Assembly: GCA_944381095.1 (NCBI GenBank)
Contig: CALWJW010000008.1
Location: 1 to 42,784, forward strand
Source of the DNA: an uncultured Clostridia bacterium
GTDB lineage: Bacteria > Bacillota > Clostridia > Oscillospirales > CAG-272
DNA: 42,784 bases
Reading direction: 5' to 3'
Within the stretch, counting starts at the first letter, position 1, and each line of letters starts with the position of its first letter. This document shows, one piece after another, positions 42,498 through 42,784 of this stretch. Below the pieces are notes generated by a model, which had not been told where the DNA came from, ran no database searches, and worked only from the letters and a program-made list of their open reading frames with translations. Made by a program: the position numbers and the translations under genes.

Positions 42498-42784
42498 TAT
42501 GTCTGACCGTGTATTTCATCGGGTGCCAAAATTGCAGGGAAAGCAAAAAACAAAGTCCGGTGCGTTGTATGTCTGATATTATTGTCAGGATATGTCTTAC
42601 CGTATTTTTCATCTGGTGCCAAAATTGCAGGGAAAGCAAAAAACAAAGTCCGGTGCGTTGTATGTCTGATATTATTGTCAGGATATGTCTTACCGTATTT
42701 TTCATCTGGTGCCAAAATTGCAGGGAAAGCAAAAAACAAAGTCCGGTGCGTTGTATGTCTGATATTATTGTCAGGATATGTCTT
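42498..42784. repeat. Tandem 93-bp repeat, three copies and a partial fourth
   Basis: Copies at 42498-42590, 42591-42683 and 42684-42776; the fourth is cut by the window end. Copies 2 and 3 appear identical, copy 1 differs only in its first 30 bp or so. There are no spacers, so it is not CRISPR. Because 93 is a multiple of three, minus-strand frames stay open through it. Conserved core: CCAAAATTGCAGGGAAAGC. Confidence 0.95.

Noticed and set aside
42274..42739. Minus-strand repeat protein with 31-residue units
   Set aside because: Two different minus frames are both open, as expected from a stop-free 93-bp unit; no good start or Shine-Dalgarno was seen and one frame overlaps the terminator.
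42498..42784. CRISPR array
   Set aside because: The 93-bp units are joined directly without variable spacers, and no cas gene is in the window.
1..42784. tRNA or rRNA genes
   Set aside because: No T-arm GTTCRANNC with matching acceptor stem and no rRNA-like segment was seen in the gaps.

Overview
The window is a chromosomal stretch from a bacterium of the Bacillota (Firmicutes), most likely a clostridial lineage. This rests on strong Shine-Dalgarno sites, frequent TTG/GTG starts, and Bacillota gene neighbourhoods (miaA, yggS/ylmE-sepF-ileS-lspA-rluD, nrnA-truB), together with several aromatic-pathway genes. It looks like a free-living or gut carbohydrate degrader; the species cannot be named from the sequence. 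No tRNA, rRNA, CRISPR array, phage or complete insertion sequence was seen. One MITE-like element was found.

Layout. 1-5.1 kb: a cation-diffusion-facilitator exporter with a manganese-type ligand set, a MITE-like element, a fused shikimate dehydrogenase/shikimate kinase, and a CPA2-type cation:proton antiporter. 5.2-7.5 kb: a solitary Mrr-type restriction endonuclease behind a perfect consensus promoter, then a pyridoxal/pyridoxamine kinase. 7.8-14.0 kb: a tightly packed run rbfA-aroB-aroA-aroC-miaA-yggS-sepF; with the upstream aroE-aroK it supplies five of the seven shikimate-pathway activities. 14.3-26.7 kb: RNA and translation genes (rtcB, ileS, lspA, rluD-type, metG, tatD, nrnA, truB). 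26.8-32.3 kb: a glutaminase-A-like protein of uncertain substrate, then nucleoside salvage (deoD, cdd, pyrimidine-nucleoside phosphorylase). 32.6-35.8 kb, minus strand: Na/Pi cotransporter with PhoU domains and the tRNA methylthiotransferase MtaB. 36.0-42.3 kb: an unsaturated-uronate locus with a divergent AraC regulator, KduI fused to an N-terminal lectin-like domain, KduD, and two tandem GH88 unsaturated uronyl hydrolases. In this locus GH88 would release unsaturated uronic acid inside the cell, KduI would isomerise it and KduD would reduce it to 2-keto-3-deoxygluconate. The lyase, the importer and the last KDG steps are outside the window.

The most unusual property is between the genes. 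Many leaders and spacers consist of short tandem duplications whose sequence differs at nearly every locus (units of about 17, 24, 26/51, 32, 40, 46, 52, 93 and 209 bp, plus a hexamer-type repeat). Several end at the Shine-Dalgarno of the next gene. The second most interesting point is the kduI gene: a perfect internal Shine-Dalgarno lies in frame exactly at the domain junction, so one gene may make both a fused and a free KduI. The divergent promoter there carries three TTGCAA boxes spaced 21 and 11 bp apart, on one face of the helix, which suggests an AraC operator.
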